A DNA stretch of 64,000 nucleotides from the NCBI RefSeq assembly GCF_026239735.1, contig NZ_JAPIVT010000006.1, forward strand, positions 186,001 through 250,000, read 5' to 3'. The notes beneath the pieces are model-generated. The model did not search any database and had not been told where the DNA came from. It saw only the letters and a program-made list of their open reading frames with translations. Both the position numbers and the translations under genes were made by a program. This document shows positions 27,326 through 36,935 of this stretch, one piece after another; position 1 is the first letter of the stretch; the number at the start of each line of letters is the position of its first letter. Source of the stretch: Pedobacter sp. MC2016-05. GTDB taxonomy: Bacteria > Bacteroidota > Bacteroidia > Sphingobacteriales > Sphingobacteriaceae.

Positions 27326-29230
27326 TTATTTCTCTTCTTTTACTTCTTCGAAATCAACATCAGTAACGTTATCACCGCCACCTTGAGGCTGACCATCAGC
27401 TTGTGGTTGCTCACCACCTTGAGGCTGACCGCCATCTTTGTACATTTCTTCAGAAGCTACGTTCCATGCTGCTTGCAATTCAGCAGAAGCTGCATCGATA
27501 TCTGCGAAGTTACGAGATAAGTGTGCTGCTTTTAATTTCTCTAAACCAGCTTCGATTGGCGCTTTTTTATCAGCAGATAATTTATCACCAAACTCTTTCA
27601 ATTGTTTCTCAGTAGAGAAGATTAAAGCATCAGCACCGTTGATTTTATCAGCTTCTTCTTTTTGCTTAGCATCATCTGCTGCATTAGCTTCAGCTTCTTC
27701 TTTCATTTTTTTGATCTCAGCATCAGTTAAACCTGAAGATGCTTCGATACGGATTTTTTGCTCTTTACCAGTAGCTTTATCTTTTGCACTTACGTGTAAA
27801 ATACCGTTCGCATCAATATCAAAGGATACTTCTACTTGAGGCACACCACGAGGTGCTGGTGGAATTCCATCTAAAATGAAACGACCAATTGTACGGTTTT
27901 GACCAGCCATTGGGCGCTCACCTTGTAAAATGTGGATTTCTACTGAAGGCTGGTTATCAGCTGCCGTTGAGAAAGTCTCCGATTTTTTAGTTGGGATGGT
28001 TGTGTTCGACTCGATTAATTTAGTCATTACACCACCCATAGTTTCGATACCTAATGATAAAGGTGTAACGTCTAATAACAATACATCTTTTACATCACCA
28101 GTTAATACACCACCTTGAATAGCGGCACCGATTGCTACAACCTCATCAGGGTTAACACCTTTACTTGGCTCTTTACCGAAGAAAGCTTTAACAGCATCCT
28201 GAATTGCAGGAATACGAGTTGAACCACCTACTAAGATAATTTCATCAATATCGCTTGTGCTTAAACCAGCATTTTTCAAAGCAGATTTACAAGGCTCGAT
28301 AGTACGTTTGATTAAGCTATCAGCTAATTGCTCAAATTTAGCACGAGATAATGTACGTACTAAGTGTTTAGGGCCGCTAGCATCAGCAGTAATATATGGC
28401 AAGTTAATTTCAGTAGAAGTAGTGCTTGATAATTCAATTTTAGCTTTCTCAGCAGCTTCTTTTAAACGTTGTAATGCCATTGGATCTTTCGCAAGGTCCA
28501 TGCTGTTTTCTGATTTAAACTCTTCAGTTAACCAATCTATAATGATGTGGTCAAAGTCATCACCACCTAAGTGTGTATCACCATCAGTAGATTTTACTTC
28601 GAAAACGCCATCACCTAATTCTAAAACAGAAACGTCATGTGTACCACCACCGCAATCGAACACAACAATTTTCATGTCTTTGTGTGCTTTATCTAAACCA
28701 TAAGCTAAAGCAGCTGCAGTTGGCTCGTTAATAATACGTTTTACAGTTAAACCTGCAATTTCGCCTGCTTCTTTCGTAGCCTGACGTTGTGCATCATTAA
28801 AGTAAGCTGGTACAGTAATAACTGCTTCAGTAACTTCCTGACCCAAGAAATCTTCAGCAGTTTTTTTCATTTTTTGTAGAATCATCGCAGAAATCTCCTG
28901 TGGAGTATATTTTCTGTCGTCGATTTCTACACGAGGTGTGTTGTTATCACCTTTAACAACTTTATAAGGTACACGTCCAGCTTCTTTCGCACTTTCGTCG
29001 TAGCTGTTACCCATAAAGCGTTTAATCGAATATATCGTTTTTGTTGGGTTGGTTATAGCCTGACGTTTAGCAGGCTCGCCAACTTTACGCTCACCGTTTT
29101 CTGCAAAAGCAACAATAGACGGTGTAGTACGTTTACCCTCACTGTTCGCGATAACTACAGGCTCATTGCCCTCCATTACGCTCACGCAAGAGTTTGTTGT
29201 TCCTAAGTCTATTCCAATAATTTTTCCCAT
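27326..29230 (-). CDS. dnaK: Chaperone DnaK (Hsp70)
   Basis: 634 residues from the chosen ATG ([16 protein letters not shown]), the standard Hsp70 start; an upstream in-frame ATG at 29296 would add 22 residues foreign to the family. The ATPase domain has the phosphate loops [25 protein letters not shown] and [13 protein letters not shown]. The substrate-binding domain follows ([31 protein letters not shown]), and the tail ends in a Gly/Gln-rich linker and [13 protein letters not shown]. It folds nascent and stressed proteins with DnaJ/GrpE. No dnaJ or grpE is adjacent, and no CIRCE operator is seen upstream. Confidence 0.98.
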   Translation of the reverse strand: MGKIIGIDLGTTNSCVSVMEGNEPVVIANSEGKRTTPSIVAFAENGERKVGEPAKRQAITNPTKTIYSIKRFMGNSYDESAKEAGRVPYKVVKGDNNTPRVEIDDRKYTPQEISAMILQKMKKTAEDFLGQEVTEAVITVPAYFNDAQRQATKEAGEIAGLTVKRIINEPTAAALAYGLDKAHKDMKIVVFDCGGGTHDVSVLELGDGVFEVKSTDGDTHLGGDDFDHIIIDWLTEEFKSENSMDLAKDPMALQRLKEAAEKAKIELSSTTSTEINLPYITADASGPKHLVRTLSRAKFEQLADSLIKRTIEPCKSALKNAGLSTSDIDEIILVGGSTRIPAIQDAVKAFFGKEPSKGVNPDEVVAIGAAIQGGVLTGDVKDVLLLDVTPLSLGIETMGGVMTKLIESNTTIPTKKSETFSTAADNQPSVEIHILQGERPMAGQNRTIGRFILDGIPPAPRGVPQVEVSFDIDANGILHVSAKDKATGKEQKIRIEASSGLTDAEIKKMKEEAEANAADDAKQKEEADKINGADALIFSTEKQLKEFGDKLSADKKAPIEAGLEKLKAAHLSRNFADIDAASAELQAAWNVASEEMYKDGGQPQGGEQPQADGQPQGGGDNVTDVDFEEVKEEK

Positions 29231-30023
29231 TGTATTTTTGTTTTCTCTTTTTAAAGTATTATAATTTCTACAGCTATTAAACAATGCTTGTGCCAATTGG
29301 GTTTTGGCAGAAATTATTGCTAAAAGACTGATAAAATGTAAAAAATGATGTCTTTTATTACTGACAGCATGACAGAAAGAAGACTAAAGGTTAAAGTTGA
29401 AAGACTCAAGTGAAAGGCAATTAAATAATTTGAAAATGAACAGTAGTAGTCCTTCGGAAGCACCTCCCCCCGTGCCAAAGGCACTCCTTTGGAGCTGGAC
29501 GTTTCAATCTTTTATTTGTAGAGTTAACAACTTTATTTCTAATCCGCTATTAAAGTTCTCAACTATCAAAACAAATAAAAGTATTTTCACTCCTATCGGG
29601 TTTATGTACAAAGATTCTTGCTTGTAGCACACTTCCCCGTACCACAAACTTTCAAAGTAGCGAGGACTGGCATCAGAAGATTTGAAAGTCAACACCAATA
29701 AATCTTTGTTGCAGTTTCATTTCATAAACCAATGAAACAAGAAATCCTACGAGTGTTGCATAAATTTTCAATTACAACAAACATTCACACGGCTTAGGAT
29801 TACGCCTAAAGATTTGTTGAGGATTTACGACAAAGCTTCGCAAGCTTTGATTATTCATTAGTGTCTATTTTTTTAACGGTATTCATGAGCTCGCAGAAAC
29901 CTCCCGATGAAAATCAGCATAAGCTATACTAATTATCAAATCAAAATCCGTTGGTTGAAACCAACGCCAATGAAGATAAATAACCCAAATTTATTGTACC
30001 TTCAATTACCAAATCAAATTATC
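29231..30023. other. 793-base non-coding region upstream of dnaK and the DUF1304 gene
   Basis: Divergent genes flank this long gap. Visible structures are CTGACAGCATGACAG (29371-29385), a perfect hairpin CCAAAGG-CACT-CCTTTGG (29475-29492), an inverted pair ACAAAGATT...AATCTTTGT (about 29609/29702) and CAAAGCTT-CGC-AAGCTTTG (29831-29849). The stretch around 29500-29640 has the look of a dispersed Bacteroidota intergenic element, by recollection only. The open frames here (29397-29627 plus, 29504-29698 minus) have no start context or family resemblance and are not called. Confidence 0.5.
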
Positions 30024-30386
30024 ATGCAATTAGCAGCACAAATCATCATTGGCCTGGTGGCCGCCATTCACATTTATATTCTATGGTTGGAAATGTTCGC
30101 CTGGACAACCAAAGCCCCAAAAGTTTTCAAAAGCATCCCTGAAGAATTATTCCCAAAAACAAAAACCTTGGCAGCAAACCAAGGCTTATACAACGGCTTT
30201 TTGGCGGCTGGTTTAATTTGGTCGCTCTGCATTACCGATCATCACTGGAGACTATATGTTGCTATATTCTTCTTAACCTGTGTAATCATTGCAGGCATTT
30301 ATGGCGCCACAACAGCGAGTAAGAAAATTCTTTATGTACAATCTATCCCAGCATTGGTAGCTATGATTCTATTGCATTTGAGATAA
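30024..30386 (+). CDS. DUF1304 membrane protein
   Basis: About 120 residues from the chosen ATG (MQLAAQIIIGLVAAIHIYIL), with four membrane helices and the family motifs WLEMFAW, LAANQGLYNGFLAAGLIW and IAGIYGATTASKKI. The frame is open from 29907, but the 39 extra residues are hydrophilic and not part of the family. DUF1304 proteins are inner-membrane proteins of unknown function. It is monocistronic. Confidence 0.82.
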   Translation: MQLAAQIIIGLVAAIHIYILWLEMFAWTTKAPKVFKSIPEELFPKTKTLAANQGLYNGFLAAGLIWSLCITDHHWRLYVAIFFLTCVIIAGIYGATTASKKILYVQSIPALVAMILLHLR

Positions 30387-30522
30387 TTTAATAACAACAA
30401 CAATATCTAACCATATAAGATATTTAAGTTCCATTTAAGTGCTCGCCTTATATTTTCTCACATTTCTTATATATGGTCTTTTTTTTGAACAAACTCTTGA
30501 ATAAAAAGTTCGTTGAAACGGC

Positions 30523-30607
30523 CGTCAATTGGGAGGCACTAAGCAATCTTGCTACTACGGGTTTCAATAGCGAATGCATTACTATTGCTTCGTGCCTTGC
30601 AATGACG
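30523..30607. repeat. REP/BIME-like imperfect inverted repeat
   Basis: The left arm CGTCAATTGGGAGGCACT with AAGCAATCTT and the right arm (reverse complement CGTCATTGCAAGGCACGAAG, then CAATAGT) form a long imperfect hairpin. The core GTCATTGCGAGGCACGAAGCAAT is a common palindromic element in Bacteroidota and other genomes. It lies in the gap before the methyltransferase 3' end. Confidence 0.7.
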
Positions 30608-30620
30608 AAGTCGGTAAATC

Positions 30621-31826
30621 CTATAGATTTAAAAGTCGTTCCAAATGATGATAACCAATTCCGAAATACTCTTTACTCGCCTTTATTTTTTGTAAAATCA
30701 CTTCTTGCTCTTCACTGATCTGACTTCCGACTGAAGACTTCGGACTTTTTTTTATCCCAACAACCAGTACATTCTTAGGCGTGTGTGCATCAGAAATAAA
30801 TTCGAAAACTTTAGTTTTATAACCGAAGTATTCCAAAATTAAAGCACGAATACCATCGGTCACCATTTCAGCCTGACGTTCTAAGAAGATGCCGTATTTA
30901 GTTAAAAATGAAACATCGTTTTTCACTTTATTTTGTTCAATTTCTCTTCTGATTTGTTTATGGCAACATGGTGCAACAACAATTAATTCTGCATTGGCTT
31001 TGATGCCTTTATATATCGCATCATCCGTGGCGGTATCACAAGCATGGAGTGCAATGAGTAAATTCACAGTTTCAGCGTTGTAATCTTCAATGGTTCCCTG
31101 AGCAAATTTAAGCCGATCGAAAGCAGATTTCTTGGCAACTGAATTACACAAATCAACCATATCCTGGCGATACTCCACCCCTACAACTTCAGAATTTAAC
31201 TTTAAAACTGAATGCAAATAATCATACAAGGCAAAAGTTAAATAACCTTTACCCGAGCCCATATCAGCAACTTTTTTAATGGTTCCCTCAGGTAGTTCCT
31301 TAATTAACGAACTTAAAATTTCAACGTAATGGTTAATCTGACGGAACTTGTCCTGTGCATTTTTAAAAACCTTTCCATCAGTATCAGTAATCTTTAGTTC
31401 TGTAAAATAAGGTTTTGACTCCGATTTTATCAATCTCGATTTCTCTTTATCATGATTCTCTGTCGGAACTTCTTTAGTTGAAGGTTTTGTTTCTCTCAAA
31501 ACAATTTTACCATTATTCAACTCTTCAAGAATTAAGTCTCTCTCGGTGGTAAAAAGCGTTCCGATTTTAAAACCAGTTATCAGGTATTCAGAAATTAAAT
31601 TAATACCTTCATTCAAATTGAGATTCTTCACCACATCACGGGTTTTGTACCGAAATGTGAAAGCCAATTTACTTTCTCGTTTAATCAAAACCTGGCGAAC
31701 CAGAATTTGCTTTAGCGCCTCTTCATTTCCTTTGTAATTACCCAGGGAAACTTTCACAAAGTTTTTAGAAGATAAGCTTAAATCTAAAGCGGAAGTAAAT
31801 TGTTCAATCTGTTCTGAAAATATCAT
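30621..31826 (-). CDS. Class I SAM-dependent methyltransferase
   Basis: A 401-residue protein with a Methyltransf_32-like core: VADMGSGKGYLTFALYDYL (SAM-binding loop), VVGVEYRQDMVDLC, LLIALHACDTATDDAIY and VVAPCCHKQIRREI. An N-terminal domain of about 150 residues and a charged linker precede it. The same family includes eukaryotic RNA/DNA-modifying proteins, so a nucleic-acid substrate is possible but not shown. Near the C terminus the segment KKSPKSSVGSQISEEQ is encoded by DNA made of a repeated word that also occurs in intergenic gaps of this window. Confidence 0.75.
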   Translation of the reverse strand: MIFSEQIEQFTSALDLSLSSKNFVKVSLGNYKGNEEALKQILVRQVLIKRESKLAFTFRYKTRDVVKNLNLNEGINLISEYLITGFKIGTLFTTERDLILEELNNGKIVLRETKPSTKEVPTENHDKEKSRLIKSESKPYFTELKITDTDGKVFKNAQDKFRQINHYVEILSSLIKELPEGTIKKVADMGSGKGYLTFALYDYLHSVLKLNSEVVGVEYRQDMVDLCNSVAKKSAFDRLKFAQGTIEDYNAETVNLLIALHACDTATDDAIYKGIKANAELIVVAPCCHKQIRREIEQNKVKNDVSFLTKYGIFLERQAEMVTDGIRALILEYFGYKTKVFEFISDAHTPKNVLVVGIKKSPKSSVGSQISEEQEVILQKIKASKEYFGIGYHHLERLLNL

Positions 31827-32106
31827 CTATAATTAATAAACCCCAAAGATAATTCATTTTATTTGGAGATTAACGAGATCCAAATAATGTAACAATGAAG
31901 CGACTATTTTAGCTTACTACTTCGTTAAATGATTAAGTATGATATCAAATATCCGTCTCTAATCAAATGAAGCAAAACATTTTCCTAATACGATTTAGTT
32001 TATACTAAAATGAAGTTTAATGACAAATCATCTAAATTCAATAATTGCTTTTTTTTCCTAAAAATTAGCTTTAGATTAGGATATCATTTAATTCTAACCA
32101 AAACAA

Positions 32107-33843
32107 ATGAGTGAATTTCAAATAAAAAAATCGCCAACAGTGTATGATGCTATTATTGTAGGATCTGGAGCTGGTGGTGGGATGGCGGCATACGTTTTAG
32201 CCAATGCTGGACAAAAAGTTTTAATGCTTGAGGCGGGGCAATATTTCGATCCTAGGATAGATGCCCATCAACTTAAGTGGCCTTGGGAATCTCCACGAAG
32301 AGGAGCAAGTACGGTCCGTCCATTTGGCGATTTTGATGCCTCATATGGCGGCTGGGAATTAGAAGGGGAACCCTACACTACCAAAGATAAAACGGAATTT
32401 GAATGGTTCAGATCTCGAATGCTTGGCGGCAGAACCAATCACTGGGGAAGAATATCGCTCAGAATGGGTCCTCTGGATTTTCAGGCAAAAGATGGTTTAA
32501 CAGATGATTGGCCAATTACCTACGATGATGTGAAACCGTTTTACGATAAAGTTGATCGTTTGATTGGCATTTATGGTACTAAAGAAGGATTGCCAAATGA
32601 GCCCGATGGAATCTTCTTGAAACCACCAAAGCCAAGGTTAACAGAACTTTTTATCAAAAAAGGAGCTGATAAAGCAGGCGTTAAAGTGATTGCTGGTCGT
32701 GGATCGGTATTAACAGAACCATTACCCAATAACAGCGACAGGGCACCTTGTTTTTATTGTGGCCAATGTGGAAGAAGCTGTAAGGTTTACGGTGATTTCT
32801 CTTCTTCTTCTTGTTTGGTTATCCCGGCTGTAAAAACTGGAAATTTAACGGTCATTACTGATGCAATGGTTCGTGAGGTGATTACTGATAAAGATGGATC
32901 GGCGAAAGGTGTTTCTTATGTAAACAGAAAAGATTTACAAGAATATCAGGTAAATGGAAAAATGGTCATTCTCGGTGCCAGTGCCTGCGAATCTGCCCGT
33001 ATTTTATTGAATTCGAAATCTCCGTCACATCCTAATGGCTTGGCAAACAGCAGTGGCATTGTGGGTAAGTATTTACATGATTCTACCGGAGTAAGTGTTT
33101 CAGGTTTCCTCCCACAGTTAATGGATAGAAAACGTTACAATGAGGATGGTTTGGGAAGTGTACACATCTATTCGCCATGGTGGCTGGATAATAAAAAACT
33201 CAATTTTCCTCGGGGATATCACATCGAGTATTGGGGCGGCATGGGTATGCCAGCTTACGGTTTTGGTGGTGGCGTAACGCAAATGAATGGCATGGTTCCA
33301 GGTAGGGATGGAAAAATGAAAGATGCAGGTGGCTACGGAAAATCATTAAAAGATGATTACCGTCGTTTTTATGGCACCACCGTCGGTATGGCAGGCCGCG
33401 GAACTGCCATTGCCCGGGAAGATAACTATTGCGAAATTGATCCAAATGCGGTTGACAAATTCGGAATTCCTGTTCTCAGGTTTCACTATAAATGGGCTAA
33501 AGAAGAAATTCTACAGGCTAAACACATGCAGGATACTTTCCTCCACATGATGAAAGAAATGGGTGGCGTGGTTACGTCAGAAATCCAGGGACCAGAAACC
33601 AACTATGGTTTATTACCTCCTGGAAAAATCATTCACGAAGTGGGTACTATCCGCATGGGCGATGACCCGAAAAAATCAGCACTGAACAAGTATTGCCAGG
33701 CACACGACTGCAAAAATCTTTTTGTTGTTGATGCAGGTCCATTTGTACAACAAGGTGATAAAAACGCAACCTGGACTATCCTTGCGCTCTCCATGCGCAC
33801 GGCAGAATACATTTTAGCACAAAAGAAAAAACAAAACATTTAA
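32107..33843 (+). CDS. GMC-type FAD oxidoreductase with Cys cluster
   Basis: A 578-residue flavoenzyme of the glucose-methanol-choline family, probably oxidising a sugar or sugar acid in the periplasm with its partner. The FAD-binding start is YDAIIVGSGAGGGMAAYVLA; RMLGGRTNHWGR and the C-terminal NLFVVDAGPFVQQGDKNATW complete the site. Cysteines 215, 218, 221 and 225 (CFYCGQCGRSC) could hold an iron-sulfur cluster, as near the flavin of some FAD glucose dehydrogenases. No signal peptide is visible; export may rely on the Tat signal of the next gene product. That gene starts 11 bases downstream. Confidence 0.85.
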   Translation: MSEFQIKKSPTVYDAIIVGSGAGGGMAAYVLANAGQKVLMLEAGQYFDPRIDAHQLKWPWESPRRGASTVRPFGDFDASYGGWELEGEPYTTKDKTEFEWFRSRMLGGRTNHWGRISLRMGPLDFQAKDGLTDDWPITYDDVKPFYDKVDRLIGIYGTKEGLPNEPDGIFLKPPKPRLTELFIKKGADKAGVKVIAGRGSVLTEPLPNNSDRAPCFYCGQCGRSCKVYGDFSSSSCLVIPAVKTGNLTVITDAMVREVITDKDGSAKGVSYVNRKDLQEYQVNGKMVILGASACESARILLNSKSPSHPNGLANSSGIVGKYLHDSTGVSVSGFLPQLMDRKRYNEDGLGSVHIYSPWWLDNKKLNFPRGYHIEYWGGMGMPAYGFGGGVTQMNGMVPGRDGKMKDAGGYGKSLKDDYRRFYGTTVGMAGRGTAIAREDNYCEIDPNAVDKFGIPVLRFHYKWAKEEILQAKHMQDTFLHMMKEMGGVVTSEIQGPETNYGLLPPGKIIHEVGTIRMGDDPKKSALNKYCQAHDCKNLFVVDAGPFVQQGDKNATWTILALSMRTAEYILAQKKKQNI

Positions 33844-33854
33844 AGAATTACAAC

Positions 33855-34487
33855 ATGAACAGACGTGATTCCCTAAAAGCAATTGGCTTAACAGCAGTAA
33901 GTAGTGCAGTGTTATTAGAAGCCTGCAAGCAACCCGAAAACACCAACGACAAACCTATTCCAGAAGAAACCAAAGCAGAGGCTGGACGTGAACAGTGGGA
34001 AATAGACCGGGATAAAGAACTAAAAGCGGAAACTTATTTCAGTAAACATGAAATGGCAACCATAACCGTTCTAGCAGATATTATTATTCCTAAAGATGAT
34101 GTCTCTGGAAGTGCCTCTGATGCCAAAGTACCAGAGTTTATTGAATTTATTGTAAAAGATATCCCCGAACATAAAGTGCCTATGCGTGGTGGCTTAAAAT
34201 GGTTGGACGTTTATTGCTTCAATAAATTTAGCAGATCTTTTGTAGATGCTTCTCCAGACCAGCAAATTTCAATTATTGATGAAATTGCTTATCCAAAAAA
34301 GGCGAAACCTGAAGTTCGGGCAGGCGTTACTTTTTTTAGCCGAATGAGAAGCTTAACCGCTTCTGGTTTCTATACTACAGAAATCGGCATAAAAGATATT
34401 GGTTATGCAGGAAACGCACCAAACCAGTGGACTGGTGTACCAGCTGATGTATTGAAGCAATATGGAATGGAAAATGTAAAAGTTTAA
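33855..34487 (+). CDS. Gluconate 2-dehydrogenase subunit 3-like, Tat lipoprotein
   Basis: A 210-residue small subunit of a GMC dehydrogenase. The N terminus has a twin-arginine signal (NRRDSLKAIGLTAVSS) running into a lipobox (LLEAC), so the folded complex may be exported by Tat and lipid-anchored. The body (EMATITVLADIIIPKDDVSGSASDAKVPEFIEF) is the gluconate_2-dh3 family. In such complexes this subunit helps export and maturation of the flavin subunit; a cytochrome subunit is not found here. A terminator follows. Confidence 0.88.
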   Translation: MNRRDSLKAIGLTAVSSAVLLEACKQPENTNDKPIPEETKAEAGREQWEIDRDKELKAETYFSKHEMATITVLADIIIPKDDVSGSASDAKVPEFIEFIVKDIPEHKVPMRGGLKWLDVYCFNKFSRSFVDASPDQQISIIDEIAYPKKAKPEVRAGVTFFSRMRSLTASGFYTTEIGIKDIGYAGNAPNQWTGVPADVLKQYGMENVKV

Positions 34488-34503
34488 TTCTTCTCTTAAG
34501 TGG

Positions 34504-34530
34504 AGCCAGAAAACCAATTCTGGCTTCTTT
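34504..34530 (+). terminator. Rho-independent terminator after the GMC operon
   Basis: A perfect stem AGCCAGAA/TTCTGGCT with loop AACCAA is followed by TCTTTAATTT. Confidence 0.8.
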
Positions 34531-34561
34531 AATTTAATACGCTAATAACCTCAATCAAAAA

Positions 34562-35980
34562 ATGAAAAAATTAACCCTGTTATCTTTCCTTGTGTGCATA
34601 ACTTACAGTGTATTTGCACAGAATAATCCTAGCCAACACGCCAACTATTTTAATGATTTCCAACGCACAAAAGATACAAATCCTGATTCAGCGATTTACT
34701 TTCTCACCAATTTGGCTATGCTTGAATCAAATGCAACTGATGATTTGTTGCACAACAGTTTTGCTCAAAGTTTTATGCTCGGATCAAGGGAAGAGTTATT
34801 GAAAGATCCCGAATTCCTTGCTCACCTCAAAAAATCCAACATTACTTTAGATTCTGCCCGACGTAAGTTTGCTGAACAGCAATCTAATGCTTACATCATT
34901 CTCGACAAAACAAAAAACAGTGTAAATAAGCAGATCAAGGAAAATATCTATCCTATTTGGAAATGGGTTGAAGCCATGAAAAATAAAGACAATGCCATCG
35001 AACTACAAAAAATAGGTAACGAATATCTATCCTACCTAAATGAAGATTCTGATTTTTACAGTCAAAGGAAAGCTAGATACGGTTTGATGATTTCGGGTAT
35101 AATGAATAAGAGTGATCAGCTGAAGCCTCTGGCGGTTAAATTACAAGATTTGATTTACGATAATCTAAACCAATATATCAGTGCTCACTCTACACAAAAC
35201 GAGCTGTCGCGAGAAGAGAAAATGGACCGAGCATGGTATAGATACATGTTTGCCGCCATAAATTTTATTTCTGCAGGCAACTCGATAGAGAACGCCGATC
35301 AAAATAAGTTCTTAAAATTGGCATCTGAATTCAGCCCTGATGCGATAGACAACACCGTTAAATATGCCTATTTTTACGATATGTTTTTTCTTTTTAACAA
35401 AGAGAAATATTCTTTCGAAGAAGACTATTTAGCTACGATAGCAAGCGATGACGACAAGCTTAAAATGGTTATGGCCATGTCTATGAAAGATCCAAAATAT
35501 AAAGCAAGTGCCAAGGCCTTATACAAAGAACCTGGCAAGTTTGGTGAATATTGGTTAACTGAATTTAATAAATACGGCAAAATCGCTCCCTTAATATCCT
35601 TGGCGAAATTGGATGGAAGTATATATCAGATGGTAAACAACAGTAATCGATGGACATTGGTAGACTTTTGGGGTACTTGGTGTTCGCCATGTAGGAAAGA
35701 GCATCCCGATTTGCAAAGCACTTACCAAAAAACTCAAGATGGCAAATTGCCGAACCTAAATATTATCACTATTGCAAGTAATGACAACGAACAGGCTGTT
35801 AGGGCTTACATGAAAGAGTTTAGTTATACCTTTCCGGTTGCTATGTCATATAATCAAATAGAAAGTGCGTACAAAGTCGCTTCATGGCCATCGAAATTTT
35901 TGGTTAGTCCGCAAGGAAAATATGTGGTAATCCCCTTTGGTGTAGATTGGCAAAAATATATAGCTGATTATATTAATTGA
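34562..35980 (+). CDS. TlpA-like thioredoxin-fold protein, exported
   Basis: A 472-residue protein: signal peptide (LTLLSFLVCITYSVFAQ), a long helical N-terminal region of unknown role, and a C-terminal thioredoxin domain with WTLVDFWGTWCSPCRKEHPDL (CSPC active site, about residues 375-380). TlpA/ResA-type proteins reduce disulfides outside the cytoplasm, e.g. in cytochrome c maturation; large Bacteroidota versions are mostly uncharacterised. Its TGA stop abuts the TGA of the opposite gene in the palindrome TGATCA (35978-35983), with no bases between them. Confidence 0.82.
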   Translation: MKKLTLLSFLVCITYSVFAQNNPSQHANYFNDFQRTKDTNPDSAIYFLTNLAMLESNATDDLLHNSFAQSFMLGSREELLKDPEFLAHLKKSNITLDSARRKFAEQQSNAYIILDKTKNSVNKQIKENIYPIWKWVEAMKNKDNAIELQKIGNEYLSYLNEDSDFYSQRKARYGLMISGIMNKSDQLKPLAVKLQDLIYDNLNQYISAHSTQNELSREEKMDRAWYRYMFAAINFISAGNSIENADQNKFLKLASEFSPDAIDNTVKYAYFYDMFFLFNKEKYSFEEDYLATIASDDDKLKMVMAMSMKDPKYKASAKALYKEPGKFGEYWLTEFNKYGKIAPLISLAKLDGSIYQMVNNSNRWTLVDFWGTWCSPCRKEHPDLQSTYQKTQDGKLPNLNIITIASNDNEQAVRAYMKEFSYTFPVAMSYNQIESAYKVASWPSKFLVSPQGKYVVIPFGVDWQKYIADYIN

Positions 35981-36850
35981 TCATGGTCTACCTTTTTTAG
36001 AGAAAAGTTGAGAGTCTATTACCTCCCTTTTATAGGCTTTAAATCTTTTCTCTAATTTTTTCTTCCCGTCTTTAATATCCATTGGTGATACTAATATGGT
36101 AAAATCAAAAACCAATATTTCGCCTTTCTTACACTTCACTAATCCTGTAGAGAAATCAGTAAGCATTGAACTTCCCTTAATATTAATTTGCAATACATCT
36201 TTATCTTCATTTCTCCAGCCAATTCTAACATGTAGACTATCTGCATTTTTATACTGATCAAAACTTAGAAATAGCGCCGCATTATCATTTCCGATTAAAA
36301 CTTCTGGCTTAACTTTATCGACCATTTTCCAGCTCCATTTTACAGTATCTGGTCTTATATTTCCGCCGTTTCCAAATCCCACTAAGTACTTTGAGGCATT
36401 TTTTTCAAATGGAATATGGAAGTTAATATTTGAAAAGCTAATATCATTTAAAGCTTTCAGTTCTACATGAAACTTAGCAATGCTATTTGCATTCATTAGC
36501 CCCTGTACATGCTGCAACATATTGGTAGAAGAGCTTGTAGCATCCCAGGAGATGGAATTTGCACTTTCGGATAATATGTTAAATGAGCCCGCAACTAGCT
36601 TCTCCTGTATTTTAGAAGATGTAAACAGATGAAAATGTATGGGCTCATAAAGCAGATTGGTAGATTTATCACCGAAAGCTTTTAAATCAGAATCATAGTA
36701 GGATTGGATTTGCTTTGGAAAACCATCAGCATTAATTTCTAATTTTCTACCGGAAATAGATATTACTTTATCAGCAACAGAAAACACTTTCTGCTGAGCG
36801 ATACTTGAAAAGCTCAAAAAAAGTAGAATAACGAAGAATGACCTGCTCAT
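35981..36850 (-). CDS. Secreted hypothetical, resembles GH123 N-terminal domain
   Basis: About 289 residues from ATG 36850, which begins a clean signal peptide (MSRSFFVILLFLSFSSIAQQ); the frame is open to 36883 but the added 11 residues break that pattern. The body is beta-rich. The block NINFHIPFEKNASKYLVGFGNGGNIRPDTVKWSWK resembles, from memory, the N-terminal domain of GH123/DUF6067 secreted glycosidases. The catalytic domain expected after it is absent, so it may be a truncated gene or a stand-alone domain. Function unknown. Confidence 0.5.
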   Translation of the reverse strand: MSRSFFVILLFLSFSSIAQQKVFSVADKVISISGRKLEINADGFPKQIQSYYDSDLKAFGDKSTNLLYEPIHFHLFTSSKIQEKLVAGSFNILSESANSISWDATSSSTNMLQHVQGLMNANSIAKFHVELKALNDISFSNINFHIPFEKNASKYLVGFGNGGNIRPDTVKWSWKMVDKVKPEVLIGNDNAALFLSFDQYKNADSLHVRIGWRNEDKDVLQINIKGSSMLTDFSTGLVKCKKGEILVFDFTILVSPMDIKDGKKKLEKRFKAYKREVIDSQLFSKKGRP

Positions 36851-36881
36851 TTTAGGGATTAAATTAAAATCCAATATAAAC

Positions 36882-36913
36882 AAAAAAGTCCTGCTCTTTC
36901 GAACAGGACCTTT
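36882..36913 (-). terminator. Terminator of the alpha ribosomal operon
   Basis: On the minus strand GTCCTGTTC-GAAA-GAGCAGGAC is followed by TTTTTT: a stable stem with a tetraloop just after rplQ. Confidence 0.93.
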
Positions 36914-36935
36914 TAAAATTTAAAAGCAGAATGAA

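Noticed and set aside
29231-29340. CIRCE heat-shock operator upstream of dnaK
   Set aside because: No TTAGCACTC-N9-GAGTGCTAA inverted repeat was found.
29397-29698. Two open frames (plus 29397-29627, minus 29504-29698) in the dnaK upstream gap
   Set aside because: They overlap palindromes, have no start context and no recognisable domain; they look like chance frames in a repeat-like region.
30473-30718. Plus-strand open frame across the REP-like element
   Set aside because: It runs through the palindrome and into the 3' end of the methyltransferase gene on the other strand; composition is not coding.
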